Positions 45,901-57,500 of a stretch of DNA of 64,000 bases are shown in pieces. A program made the translations under genes and the position numbers. The notes beneath the pieces are model-generated. The model saw only the letters and a list, made by a program, of their open reading frames with translations. It searched no databases and was not told the origin of the DNA. Source of the DNA: Callipepla californica brunnescens (Eukaryota > Chordata > Aves > Galliformes > Odontophoridae). Positions within the stretch are counted from its first letter, which is position 1. Every line of letters starts with the position of its first letter. The DNA is taken from positions 1,054,001 through 1,118,000 of the forward strand of contig JALIRH010000108.1 of NCBI GenBank assembly GCA_023055505.1, in the 5' to 3' direction.

Positions 45901-48900
45901 CATCAGCTTTGGGAAAGTGCATGGTGTTCACACAGCCTGTCCCTGTGCAGCTCTCCCCTGCCCCCCACCCCACTGGGCTGGCTGAACTTGAGCACACCAG
46001 GCATCAAAAAGAGAATTCAGGAACGTTATGGAGCTTACCTGCAAATGTTACTTCTACTGCCTCTGGTTTATTTCTAAAAAGCAAAGAAAACAAAGGAGGT
46101 AAATGAGAAGTCAAACAGCAGTCTCCAAGCTGTGAAGAAAAGAGGATTCATTCAATTTCTCACAAGCAGTTTTACCTGAAAACTCCTCCAGACCCTGCTG
46201 TTTAAGCAGCAGATAACCTTTGACAGCTTGGACTATTGCTACTTCCTAAAATAATCAGTCTTACTAGAAACACTTCTGGAAGCTGGCAGAGATTGCTATT
46301 ATTTGTAGTTTATTAATAGGATTTGAGATCACAGGCTGCAGTTAGAAATGTCTGAGAAAGCTACTCATCACTAAGGAGCTGGTTTTAATAAGCATGTTCT
46401 CCATATACAACTGCCAAGATACAAGTTCATGGGACTGGCTCTTCTGCAAGTTCCACTGACACCAGATTGAGAAATGGATATAGTGGCTGAGCAATCCCTC
46501 CTGACATGCCTCTTTTGCCACCAAGGGCAGCTCTGCCAATGGTTAGATGCAAATTACTTTTAGAGCAGACTCCAAGCGTGGGGCTATCAGCAGTCAGCAG
46601 AATTAAACTTTTTCGGATGCACATTTCATCTTGACACCCTATCCCTAAACACCCTGATACACACAGCCTCTCACAGTTTAGGTGCAAAGATTTTATAATA
46701 TTATTTTATAATATAATATTACAGTGTAAGTGCCAGAATCTATGATCTCCAGAAGACTCAGACCCTGCAAACAATCAAATTGCTTCCAAAAGGTGAATCT
46801 GTTGAGAATGGCACTAACACAAGTGTTTCAGCAGCTCCAAGGGGACTGTTATTAATAGGTCATCCTCCACGAGGGAGCAGTGCAAAGCTACCTCCAGAAC
46901 TAAGAGCCAGGGTGGAAAATGAGAACAGGGTCAAAATGCCAATCAACTGCTTTATTTCACAGCCTGCATCCTCTTATGTTTCAAAAGCAGCCAGCACAGA
47001 GTACAGGCTAACGCTGCTGGATCTCCTTTACAGCCCAGGGAAATCTCAGCCTTCAATCACACCCACCTGAACCAACTGGGAACGCTCCCCAGGTCCAAGT
47101 CAGCATGCCAAGGCAACCTCGAGGCAACCTCAAGGTTGCAACTACCCTGCCCAGAGACCAACTCCAACCTCATTTGGGTTGAGATGAAGGAATCAGCCAC
47201 CAACCAGAGACTGTAAGTGGAAAGGATGAGGTGTTGCTGAGAGTCGTTACAGCTGTGAAAAGCAACAGCCCTTTTTGCTGGGAGACTGGAGAGCCTCTGT
47301 CCTTTGTGCTGCATCACTGAAGATAAAAACCACGCACTTGAAAGCAGCAGTGTGAGTGCACCCAAGGCAGCTCCTTTAGTTTGAGCAGCACCAGTTACCT
47401 AAGACCACTCTTGCTCTTATCCTCCCTTCCCTGCTGGCTGGAGGTGGAAGTTTAGAGCCTCCCCTGTGACACGTTTAACATTTGGTTTTGAAAGGGCAGC
47501 AATTCCTCAAGTTGCACCTAGATCACTGAGGACTGATGAAAGCAGAGAGGGAAAAAAATCCCACCAATATCATACGGTCAGTCAATGCAGACATGTTCTT
47601 TTAGACCACTGCACTCAGATTTAGGAATTGGCTTGGATAGCAATATATGTTTTACAAAAAAAGAAACCTATGTAGGAAGCTTTAAAGATAGCACAGTCAG
47701 GCACATAAGAGCTAGAAATATTAAAGAGGATGCACCCTTAAAGCTTAGTTCCATCATTCAAACCCAATTCCACATGCACACGGAGCTGACATCCAGCACT
47801 CAGCGGCCCCTCCAAAGACAGCAGCTCACCCTGAGGAACGCAGGGAAACAACTACAGACAGTGAGCAATGAAGCGATTTTGCCTCGGAAGGACAAGTACC
47901 CCTGCTTGCTCAGTAGCTCAGGAGACAACAGAAAGATAACTTGTCACGTTATGCAGGGAGCCGTACAACATCACAGACCCAAAGTTGGTTAACAGCTGTG
48001 TGCAAGAGCCTTTGTTCTGCGCACAAAAGCTTACGGTGCCACGCCGCGATTCCTGCATGTTCCGTTGCACAACTATGAATTTCTCAGAACTTATTTTCAC
48101 ACTGATTTCCCAAGTGGCTCAGTCCTCTCAGGGCAAAGAGAGGCTTAAAGGAGAAGCAGGTAACCAAACGGAACTTCGGGGCGCTGAATATTCACCAGCT
48201 TGGCGGCACGCAGCCTCATGGAGGAAGGGCTCACGTGAGCTGCATGCAGAGCTCCTCACGGCCACGCTCGGCTGCAGGATGCTCCTGCCTCGTGAGCTCA
48301 CCTCTCCTCAGCCCCAGCCAGCCCAAGGGGACCCTAAAGTTTTACATGCTTCTATTTCTCTGCCTGACATCACCAGAACTATTGTGGCTATTCAAAACGC
48401 TTGCATAAGGGAAAAAAAATCACCTCTTTTGCTCACATTAAGAAGCCCCCAGATAGAGAAGGAGCCTGAAGCATCACCCCAGCGCAGCAGAGGAGCTCTT
48501 GCCTCCTGTTACCCTGCCGGGAGCTCCTTGAACCTGCACCACCCAAACTGCAGCCTCCCTCCATGACCAGTAACACCCACTCTCCCATCAGGAACAGCCA
48601 AAGATGGCTCCTCTCTCTGCTACACACCAAACCCAAACCTTTCTGCAAAACACTGCCTGAACTCTGCAGCTAAAATGGCAGCTGCTCCAAGCACAGCCAG
48701 CTGCCCATTTTCTGATAACGCTTATCAGGTTTGAAGTCAAATCCACACCAAATCCCATCTGCTCCTTGCTTATAACAATAAGAGGCCTTGATGGGTTTTT
48801 ATTCCTTCTTGCCTGCATTCCCCCTATTCATCTCTAAACAGCCAAGTCCATCTAATACAAAACCAGCTCCAAATCAGATTTTTCACCCCAGCAGTGCATC

Positions 48901-51900
48901 CAAGAAGAGCCACAGCACCCGTGGAGAGATGCCAACAAGCACTTAAGAGCAACAGCAAATCTTTTTTTTTTTCCTGACAGCAGTTCCTCAATTTTGATTC
49001 GGACAACTTCCAAACTTCCCTGCCTCGTTCTCAGGCCACAGAGGCTCTCAGCCATATGTTACAACAAATTTAAGAACAGAAGAACAGAGCCCTCATCTTC
49101 TGCATTAAACAGACATGCATGCAAATGTGATCTTGGCCAACAATCACATTGATAGATGACTAAAGCAGCTCCCACATCGCAATTAAGGTTTGTACTCAAT
49201 AAAAGAAGATGGCAATTATTTTAAAAGCTGCAGACGTGCAGCTATTCTAATATCCTGCTCCAGAGGAGGGCAAAAAAATGAAAGGAGCGGGGGATATTTC
49301 AGAGCTTCAAGCTTCCAGCTCTGAGCAGAGCCTGCAGATCACTGAGTTGATGCACTGTTGGAAGAGAGCGAGCCAGAATCACTGACAGACTGCAGGTTCT
49401 CACTACAGAAAGGTCACCCCAATAAAAAAATTATGAGCAATGTCTAAAATTATCCAAGCAGTTCCTCCCCTCCTGGGCCCCACTCGACTAACAAAAGCTA
49501 CTTTGCGTGAGCTGCAAGCGTGCATGAAATCAAAGAGCTCCCGCAGCACGCCCGTCGTGAACTTGAGAAGCGCTCTGCTGTGCGGTAATGGCAGTCCCCA
49601 CGCGTGCCAACCCACAGCACTGCTGGGAGCACAGCTGGGACCTGCTGGGGATGGGGAGGTTGTGCAGGGGACTGCCCAGGGGCGGGTGGCAAGACGTCTA
49701 GCGGACAGGGCAGTGCAGCACCCCACAGCTCCCACTGCAGCCAGTCTGCAGGCTCTGCACTGCACCCCCAGACTGCAACTCTGCCAGCAATGTCACCTGA
49801 GTGCTCCTCACCCACTCCAGGGTGAGGGTTGGGCTTTCTGCAGATGCCAGGCTGACCGAGCTCCTCCATCCTCCAGGCTCTCCCCAGCTCCCCCACAAGG
49901 AACTCGCTTGCCGGCCGCATCGGCAGCACAAAGGTCATGTCACCTACCTTCACCCAGCAGGGCCAGAGCATGCTGCTCCAGAGCACACGAGCACCAAAGA
50001 GACCACAAATGGGAAATACCACTGAGCGTGTGGGTGCACTTTCAGCCAAGCTCTCCAACCAGCCTACAGGAACTGGTTTGCATCAGAGAAGTTGAAGCTT
50101 CAGCTGTTTTCCCATTCAGCCAGCAGCCATAAAACCCTGCAGATTTGTACCTATTAAAAGCTTTGAGAAGCCTAAAACTTAATGAGGTATTTTTCCCTCC
50201 ACCTCCAATCAAGGGAAAAGTCACACTGTTCCCCACTTATGCAAATTCATCTTCTGCACAGTGGGTAAAGAGTAAGTAACAATTTGAGATGGATGATTAA
50301 TTTGCTGGCAGTTTAGGGCAAGCTACATGTGGCTAGGAAACCATGCCCAGGGACACAAGCCCTCTGCCACACTTTTGCTGGGATCATTTACATCAGGGCA
50401 GATCAAAACCAGAAGGCAAATCTGTTTTGGGAGACAGTTCTCCGCTGTGCACTAAGAAGAACTGGACACAGTAGCCAAAAATATTTTACATTTGAAACAG
50501 GTTATTATTTTTCTGTCTGTGCAGTTAGCAAAAGGAAGTAAATAAGAGAAACAAAATCTTTCAACTGACAGCTACACCTGAGCGTGCCTCCAGCTTCCAG
50601 GCAATTTGTCAAGTCAAAGAGAATTAGACAAAATCCCATGGAAGAACTTATTCTTTTGACACCTGCGGAAGCCCAGCTTGTGTGACGAGCTGCCTGACTC
50701 TGACACATCTGCTCCCAGGGACTGACCAGGTATTCCCCCACTTCAGCACTTCACAGTCTAAGCTTTCAGCAGCAAATTCCTCACTAGAGGTATTTCAGCA
50801 GGTTCTGGTGGCTTTTAGGCGTTATTTAAAACGTGGTTGGCTTAAGGAAGCTGATTTAAAACAAGAAATTACAATCTTAGGAAGTTCACTGCACACACAG
50901 CCACCTCAGTGCAAACTTTCTTGATGTTTTGTGCTGGCTGTCCAAGAAGAAAAGATTTCCATGGGCTCTGCACACAAAAAATACATTTGGAACTAGCCCT
51001 GACTTCCAGGAGTGACCCAGCTCTACACACCACAGGGAAATGTGAGTGACTCCCACCTGAAGGCATGGGGAAGCTCTGCAGGGAGCTGCTGGATCCACGA
51101 CACAGTCACAGGAGAGGGAAGTGCTGCAGCCCACATCATGGAGTGAGCCTCGATAATCTGAGCAGCACATCTGCCCAGTTCATGTTTCAGGGCAGATAAC
51201 TCAGGGCCACCTGTCAGCATCCAGACTCACTCCTCTCGATCACCGAATCCCTTTTGGTGTGTCCTTGCCCAGACCACTCTGGGTCCATCCCCAGGACACA
51301 CCTCGGGTGGACAGTCACCCAAACAGTGAGATGCAGCAAATCCCCTCCTGCCTCCAGGCTCAGTGCCACGGGATGACCGTGGAACCCTAGCTGGATGGAA
51401 AAGAAATTCCTCATGAATGAACATGGCATAACATAGCAGCTCTACCCAAAAAGACTTGTTCAGAGAAGTGGTTTTCCATTTTTCTTGGTTTCATCTCTGA
51501 CCTTCATCTACGCCTTGTGCTTGCCTGGACAATGGGACAGTGCAAGCACAGAAGAAAATGCAGAAGTGAACTACTTCCTCCCCTTCAGCAACATACTGAG
51601 GGCACAACACTTATCGAGAAAGAGTGCCTAGCTGATCTTCTCCCCAAAATAAAAGGACAGCCTGTAGAACAAGAGGCAGAGGGAGAATATCACTGGCTAC
51701 ACTCGCAGCAAGGATTGATTCACAAAGGACTGATACATCAGGCTGTAGTGAGCTTCGCTGCACAGCAAAATGGAAACTCCGTGGACTGGAGGTGAGCAAG
51801 CAACGTCAACCCCAGTTGCACTGAGTCGGGGCTTTGAGGTGCATTCAATCTCCTGGTGGCTACAGCTTCCATTCACTGCTGCTACTGCACTTGTACTGAT

Positions 51901-53351
51901 GCAGGGACACGCACACACGCTCCTAACAGCAGAACACCTCTGCATGAGCTTGTGGTGAATGAGTGTTTCTGACAGATGCTATTAACCTCCATATACTTAA
52001 GTGTTTTTTTTTTTTTTATAATGGATGCAGCTGGAATACCCAAGAGCTCTTTCCTCCCAGTATGGTGCCAGTGCTTCAGGGATACTTGTTGCACTAAACG
52101 ATCACATTCAAGAATAAAAAGGCTGATAGCAGGGAAGAGAACAGTGTGGTGATCCCACAAAGCAGCACAGCATAGGAGGTTATTGTATGAAATAAAAGAG
52201 CAAGAAGTCAACCAAGAGAAGAGAACAGAGGAAATGTCCTCAGTCAAAGGTCTGCATGCAAAATGCAGAGCATTTCAAAAGTCACGTGAGGAAAAGGTGA
52301 TACAGAAAAAGACCCCACTGGGGGGTCCCTTCCCAGAGCAGCACATGCCGTGTTGCTTGCAGAGCCAGGACAGGCTCCACCCCACAAATAACAGCTCTGT
52401 GCTTTGCTTCTCTGGGCTTTGTCCACACACAAAGTGATGTGCTCAGCGCTACTCAGATGCAGTGAATGTACAGCAGCAGATAAGGACATTCACATGAGAT
52501 GACTCTCCCAAGCTGGACTGTGCAGACAAATGCCTTCAGGGCCCCAGTGCATCGTTGTCAGTAATGCTCAGTGGCTCCCCAGGGACTGTGCTGTCCCAGC
52601 TGAAGATGCAGGTGCAGATCAGCTGCCCTACAGCCTCTCCAAGACCAGGAGGCTCGCCAGCCCTTCACAAGCAATCAGGATAGACTTATGGGTCCCTGGT
52701 CCAGACAGCAGAAGAGACTGACAGGAATCTGCTCCCCACCCCCGAAGAAATAGGTTAAAGCTGCTGCTCTGCCACATGTCACCTTCCTGTTCCTCCATCC
52801 TGCACCAGCTCGGACACCACACTGGGCCTGCTCCGATGAAGGCTGCCAAAACCTTCTCAGCCCAATGGCACACCCCAGCCTGCCTCAACACCACAAAAAT
52901 CCATCGCTCTCACATAGCCCCAGCCGTAAGCACCCCATCGAGCCCTGCCTCACAAAGCCTCTCACTCATCTGCCCCAGCCTCGCTCAGCCCCACCACCTC
53001 AGCCTCCCTCCACCCCGTGCCCCAGCCCCTTTCCTCCCCTGCGGGCCCCATCCTGCCCTGTCACTACCCTCGGCACCACCCACGCCCCCCTTCCTCCCGC
53101 CTAGCCCTGCCATGCCTCACACCCAGGGCCAAACCTCGGTGCCACCCCGCCCTCCCAGGCCTCTCCCACAGCCCCGCGCTCCCTGCCCCGCTCCCCTCCC
53201 TCAGGCCTCTCTAGGCCGGAAGGCTTCCTCCTCCGCCCCGCCCCGGCCCCATTCACCGGCCCGGCGCCCGGCCCTACCCGGCGGCCGCGCCCTCGAACTT
53301 CAGCGTGAGGGTCTCCTCGATGATGCGGTTGTTCACCTCGAGCAGGATCAT
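36936..53351 (-). CDS. ARPC2: Arp2/3 complex subunit 2 (p34-Arc), 10 exons
   Basis: Core subunit of the Arp2/3 complex; with ARPC4 it forms the base that holds the mother filament when branched actin is made. Exons in order: 53278-53351, 46039-46073, 44934-45046, 42891-42936, 42152-42338, 41653-41746, 39753-39879, 38473-38573, 37694-37794, 36936-36960. They join in phase to exactly 300 residues, the mammalian length. It begins [15 protein letters not shown] and ends KTITGKTFTTR. Conserved blocks include [54 protein letters not shown] and [20 protein letters not shown]. Intron 1 spans 7.2 kb (46074-53277). The introns are less GC-rich than the flanks and show no nested coding gene. A 254-codon minus frame in intron 6 (40321-41085) has no support. 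Confidence 0.98.
46074..53277 (-). other. ARPC2: ARPC2 intron 1, no other gene recognised
   Basis: This long intron has balanced base composition, a T run at 52003-52017 and scattered short A runs. I found no exon, tRNA, snoRNA or clear transposon body. Intronic enhancers are possible but not identifiable by eye. Confidence 0.5.
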
Positions 53352-53640
53352 GTCGGTGCCGGGGATGGGGAACGGCTCTCAGCGCGCCGAGGCCGGAGGG
53401 AGCCGAGCCCGCTGCGCGCACCGGGGACCCGCCCGAGCCTGCGCCGCCGCTTCCGCTCTCGCGCCGCGCGTCACTTCCGGCCCGGCTGCCGCGGAGCCGG
53501 GCGGTGGCGGTAGAAACGGCGCATGCGCGAGGGCTACCCCGCCGTGCCCCGCCCCCTGCGTGACGTCACTCGACACCCATTGCCGACCTCCCCAGGGGGG
53601 CGTGGCCATGCTGGGGGTGGGGAGAGAGGGAACGCGGGGT
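53352..53640 (-). promoter_or_regulatory. ARPC2: ARPC2 CpG promoter with ETS, NRF1 and CRE sites
   Basis: CpG-dense sequence above the ARPC2 ATG. It contains ACTTCCGG (ETS, 53473-53480), the NRF1 palindrome GCGCATGCGC (53519-53528) and a perfect CRE TGACGTCA (53561-53568). No TATA box. This is a standard housekeeping promoter set. CXCR1 lies head to head 1.3 kb away but has its own later exon. Confidence 0.7.
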
Positions 53641-54919
53641 GCTCGGGTTGTGGGGTGCGCGGGGACGGGGGGTTAGGAGGACTCAGATGGAGGTGAAAGC
53701 TGAGGGGTGCTCGGGGTGTGCGGGTCCTCGCAGCCTGGGGGTGTCCCCAGAGCCCCTAGAATGTAGGGAGAGGCAGGGAGTGGGGTGGGGTGCCCTGGAA
53801 TGGGAAGTGTCTGCGTGTGGGATGGTGCCACAGGGATACGCAGCCCCCAAAGTGTCACCCCAGTGGGCTTCCTCCTCCAGCTGCGGTGTCAATGACGATG
53901 TGAGAGTGCCCCAGAATAATACGGGGGTGTCCCCGGAGTATAGGAGCACCCACAGGGATGTAGTAAAGCCCCGTGGCTAGCAGAGCCCCAAAAACAGACG
54001 GCACCCCATGCATCCCGGATGCAGGGTGCCCTGGGCTGAGGGTGCCAGGAAGGTGTCCCCTCAACTGCCGCTTCCTCTTCGCACTGCAGAAGGTTTTGCA
54101 ACATTGCTTCCTCCCAGAACTGCATAAAGCAGCGGTGCCAGCTCTGGATCCGGCACAGGTGTGGAGCTCAGTGGCAGCAGTGGGTCCACGTCCCTGCACT
54201 CCCTGGGGGCTCTGTTTTGGGGTGACAGCAGGGGACAGCCTGTGGCAGCCCTCAGCCAGGCCTCGGAGCAGCCAAATCTGGGAGCTGAGAAATAGAGAAG
54301 ATTTGGGGTGCAGCAGAGGCAGCAAGTGGTGGGTGAGTGCCCGAAATGCTTGGCTTCGGGGCGGGATGGGGTACCCTGCTTATGTGGGCAAGGGGTGCAG
54401 GGAGGGCTCTGTATAGGATATCCCCAACTCTGTGTAGGGTAACTCCAACTCTAGGGGGACCCGGTGTCCCCAAGTAGTTCTCTGTGTGGGGTTAGGAGAG
54501 GAAATGGGGACTTCCCCTTCTGTGGGCAGAAATCTGGCTCCAGAGGAACTGCAGGGAATTTGGGTGGGGAATCAGAAGGCGATGCCAAAAATACAGAGAG
54601 GAGAAGCGTGTCTCCTCTGCCCTGGGTACTGTGGTGCCCTCAGGGAGCTGGCTTGGGAATGGTTTTTAGGGAGAGCATCGGGGTTCAAAGGACTCACACC
54701 AACCAGGGGGACTCAGGAGTGCTCCTTCATGGGGGATGGACCTGGGGGATGATGGGAGAGGTGAAGTGGTGCATACGGGACTGTTGTACAGGGTGACATG
54801 TGGGGATGGTATCCAGGTGTGATCCCGTTCATTGTATGGTGAGGTTATGGGTCATGGGAAGGTAATGGAGCTAGAGGTGCTGGAGGTGCCCTGAGCCCGC
54901 ACTGCTTTATGCTTTGCAG
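53641..54919 (+). other. ARPC2-CXCR1 intergenic region and CXCR1 5' part
   Basis: About 1.3 kb without coding evidence. TTTGCAG at 54913-54919 is a good splice acceptor just before the CXCR1 ATG, so at least one noncoding CXCR1 exon and its promoter should lie in or near this interval; I cannot place them. Confidence 0.45.
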
Positions 54920-54924
54920 GCAAA

Positions 54925-56001
54925 ATGGGGACATTTTACGCTGACGAACTCTTCGACATCTTATACAACTACACCTCCGACTATGGCAACTACAGCCTGG
55001 CTTTGCCTGACATCGATGTCTCCTCTTCCCCATGTCGTAACGAAGGCTCTGTTGCCAACAAGTACTTTGTGGCCTTCATCTACTGCCTGGTCTTCCTCCT
55101 CAGCATGGTGGGCAATGGGCTGGTGGTGCTGGTGGTCACCTCCAGCCACATGAACCGCTCCGTCACCGACATCTACCTGCTCAACCTGGCCGTGGCCGAC
55201 CTGCTCTTTGCCCTCAGCCTGCCGCTCTGGGCTGCTTACTGGGCCCATGAGTGGGTTTTCGGCACTGTCATCTGCAAAGCCATCTCAGTGCTGCAGGAAT
55301 CCAACTTCTACAGTGGCATCCTGCTGTTGGCTTGCATCAGCGTGGACCGCTACTTGGCCATCGTCTACGCCACCCGTGCTGCCACCGAGAAGAGGCACTG
55401 GGTGAAGTTCGTCTGTGTGGGCATCTGGGTGTTCTCGGTGCTGCTCTCCCTGCCTGTGCTGCTGTTCCGTGAGGCATTTGTCTCAGACCGCAATGGCACA
55501 GTTTGCTATGAGCGCATTGGCAATGAGAATACCACCAAGTGGAGGGTGGTGCTGCGGGTGCTGCCGCAGACCTTTGGCTTTGCCCTGCCCCTCCTGGTCA
55601 TGCTCTTCTGCTATGGCGTCACCGTGCACACTCTCCTTCAGACCAAGAATGTCCAGAAGCAGCGTGCCATGAAGGTCATCCTAGCTGTGGTGCTGGTCTT
55701 CCTGGTCTGCTGGCTGCCCTACAATGTCACGCTGGTGAGCGATACCCTCATGAGGACGCGAGCCATTGCTGAGACCTGCGACAGGAGGAAACACATCGAC
55801 ATGGCCCTCTCCATCACGCAGGTCCTTGGTTTTGCCCACAGTTGCATCAACCCCATCATCTATGCCTTCATAGGGCAGAAGTTTCGCAACAGCTTCCTCA
55901 AGATCCTGGCACAGCGGGGCTTCATCAGCAAGGATGCTGTGGCACGCTACGGCCGCACCTCCTACACCTCCACCTCTGGCAACACCTCCACCACCCTCTG
56001 A
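54925..56001 (+). CDS. CXCR1: CXC chemokine receptor (IL-8 receptor type), intronless coding exon
   Basis: Class A G-protein coupled receptor for ELR-type CXC chemokines, acting through Gi on heterophils and monocytes. One open frame of 358 residues. The acidic, tyrosine-rich amino end ([19 protein letters not shown]) carries two glycosylation sequons and likely sulphated tyrosines. Seven helices follow, with [14 protein letters not shown] in TM2, DRYLAIVYA at the end of TM3, CWLPYN in TM6 and NPIIYAF in TM7, and a Ser/Thr-rich tail ([14 protein letters not shown]) for arrestin binding. The exon begins at 54920 after a TTTGCAG acceptor, five bases before the ATG. The gene is head to head with ARPC2, as is human CXCR1; no second receptor (CXCR2) is found before RUFY4. 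The name could equally be CXCR2-like, since the mammalian pair duplicated or converted independently. Confidence 0.93.
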   Translation: MGTFYADELFDILYNYTSDYGNYSLALPDIDVSSSPCRNEGSVANKYFVAFIYCLVFLLSMVGNGLVVLVVTSSHMNRSVTDIYLLNLAVADLLFALSLPLWAAYWAHEWVFGTVICKAISVLQESNFYSGILLLACISVDRYLAIVYATRAATEKRHWVKFVCVGIWVFSVLLSLPVLLFREAFVSDRNGTVCYERIGNENTTKWRVVLRVLPQTFGFALPLLVMLFCYGVTVHTLLQTKNVQKQRAMKVILAVVLVFLVCWLPYNVTLVSDTLMRTRAIAETCDRRKHIDMALSITQVLGFAHSCINPIIYAFIGQKFRNSFLKILAQRGFISKDAVARYGRTSYTSTSGNTSTTL

Positions 56002-56277
56002 GCCCCACTGCTTTCCCAGACCCGGTGCATGCAGTCCTGGCACCCCACGCACCCCATCACCCTAACCCAAGACGCAGACTTGGGCAGTGGGCACGGCACC
56101 CTGGCACATGGATGGACGTCACTGTGCACATGGTCGCACTGCACGTGCAAAAGTGCATCAGCATGGGGTTTCCTGATTGAAAGATGCTGAACACCACCCA
56201 CCTTCCCTGTGTTTTGGGGTAAAGCTTATGACTTCGAGGACGTCACGGCCCTGGTGTGGCAATGGTGGCTGCCCAGC

Positions 56278-56603
56278 AATAAAGGAGGTGGCAAGTTTTT
56301 CACACACGTATGGCTCCTGTTGACTGGGGGGTGGCAGGAGGGCTTGGGGCACGTCCTCAGGGCACTGCTCAGCCATGACACTTCCTGAGGATGAGTGCGG
56401 GAAAGTGCTGTTACCCAAGAGGCTGTTGCAGAGGGTTTGCATCCTGTGTATCCCCCGAGGGGACCGCATTCTGATGTCACTCAGTGCCACCACTGGGTTC
56501 TTCCCTAGCATGGGGCCTCTATGTCACCTCTGCCCACCTGGGAACACAGCTGGGGTCAAACTCTCACCACCCCTTTCCCAATACCCCTTTGAACTCAAAT
56601 AAA
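56278..56603 (+). promoter_or_regulatory. CXCR1: Two CXCR1 polyadenylation signals
   Basis: AATAAA occurs at 56278-56283 and again at 56598-56603, about 280 and 600 nt beyond the stop (55999-56001). Alternative 3' UTR lengths are therefore possible. The interval 56604-57120 to the RUFY4 3' end shows no gene. Confidence 0.65.
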
Positions 56604-57500
56604 GCAAATCCATGCAAAATCCTTTAGTGGCCCTTCCCTGCCCTTGATGATGCTGAGCCAGCCCTGTCTCCCCCCTGCAACCCATGAAGGTGATAGCACC
56701 TGGGACACCCCCTGCCCAGAGCACTGCATTGTGCAAAGAGCTGGGAACCTGCCCCTTACACAACCAGGATGGGGCGGAGGGAGTGTTTCCTCCCCAGCTT
56801 GGGCAACTGGGGCTGGTACCGGAGCAAAGAGGGGGTTGTGGCCCAGCTTGGGTTCCTTCTGTCACCCCATATGTGTCTGAGATCATGGTGCCTGCCCCAG
56901 CATGCCCCAGCATCTCTTCATGGGGGTCCCATGCTGCCCCTCTGCCCACAGCCTCCTGGGATCCTTAATCCTGGGGACATCAGGGATGTGTGAGATATGG
57001 ATGTGGCTGGGAACAGGATATGAGGGTCCCTGGCACCCAGGGAGGAAGAGCTGGGTTGGACAGGGAGAACAGGTGGTTGAGCATGGCAGCAAGGCAGCAG
57101 AGCAGGTCCAACCCATCACCTTTATGTCTGGGAAGGCTCTTGCCCAAGCAGTGCCTGGCAGGAAACCAAGGCTGTTGGCCAAGAGCCCTCTCCTCTTGCA
57201 TCCTCCCTGTGACAGGATGGGGTGAAGCCTGGCCTCGGCAGGGTCACCCCATAAGCAGACAATCCCTCCAAGGAGGGCTCAGACTTCCCCATGGCAGTGT
57301 GCCCGTTCCTACTGCCCTTCAAGGCTCCAAAGAAGCAACGACAGATTGATGACACTAGAGCCACTGGGATATCAGCACCAAGTTGTTTCCTTCTCCATGG
57401 ACCAGCCATGCAAAAGATATCCCAGCCCTGAAAACCAGAGCAGCAGGACCTTCCCACCAGCCCCATGTCCTGGGCACAACAGGTTGGATGTCCTCCCAAC

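Noticed and set aside
53855..54325. 156-codon minus frame upstream of CXCR1
   Set aside because: No family resemblance, low-complexity Ser/Pro/Gly content and no promoter or splice context.
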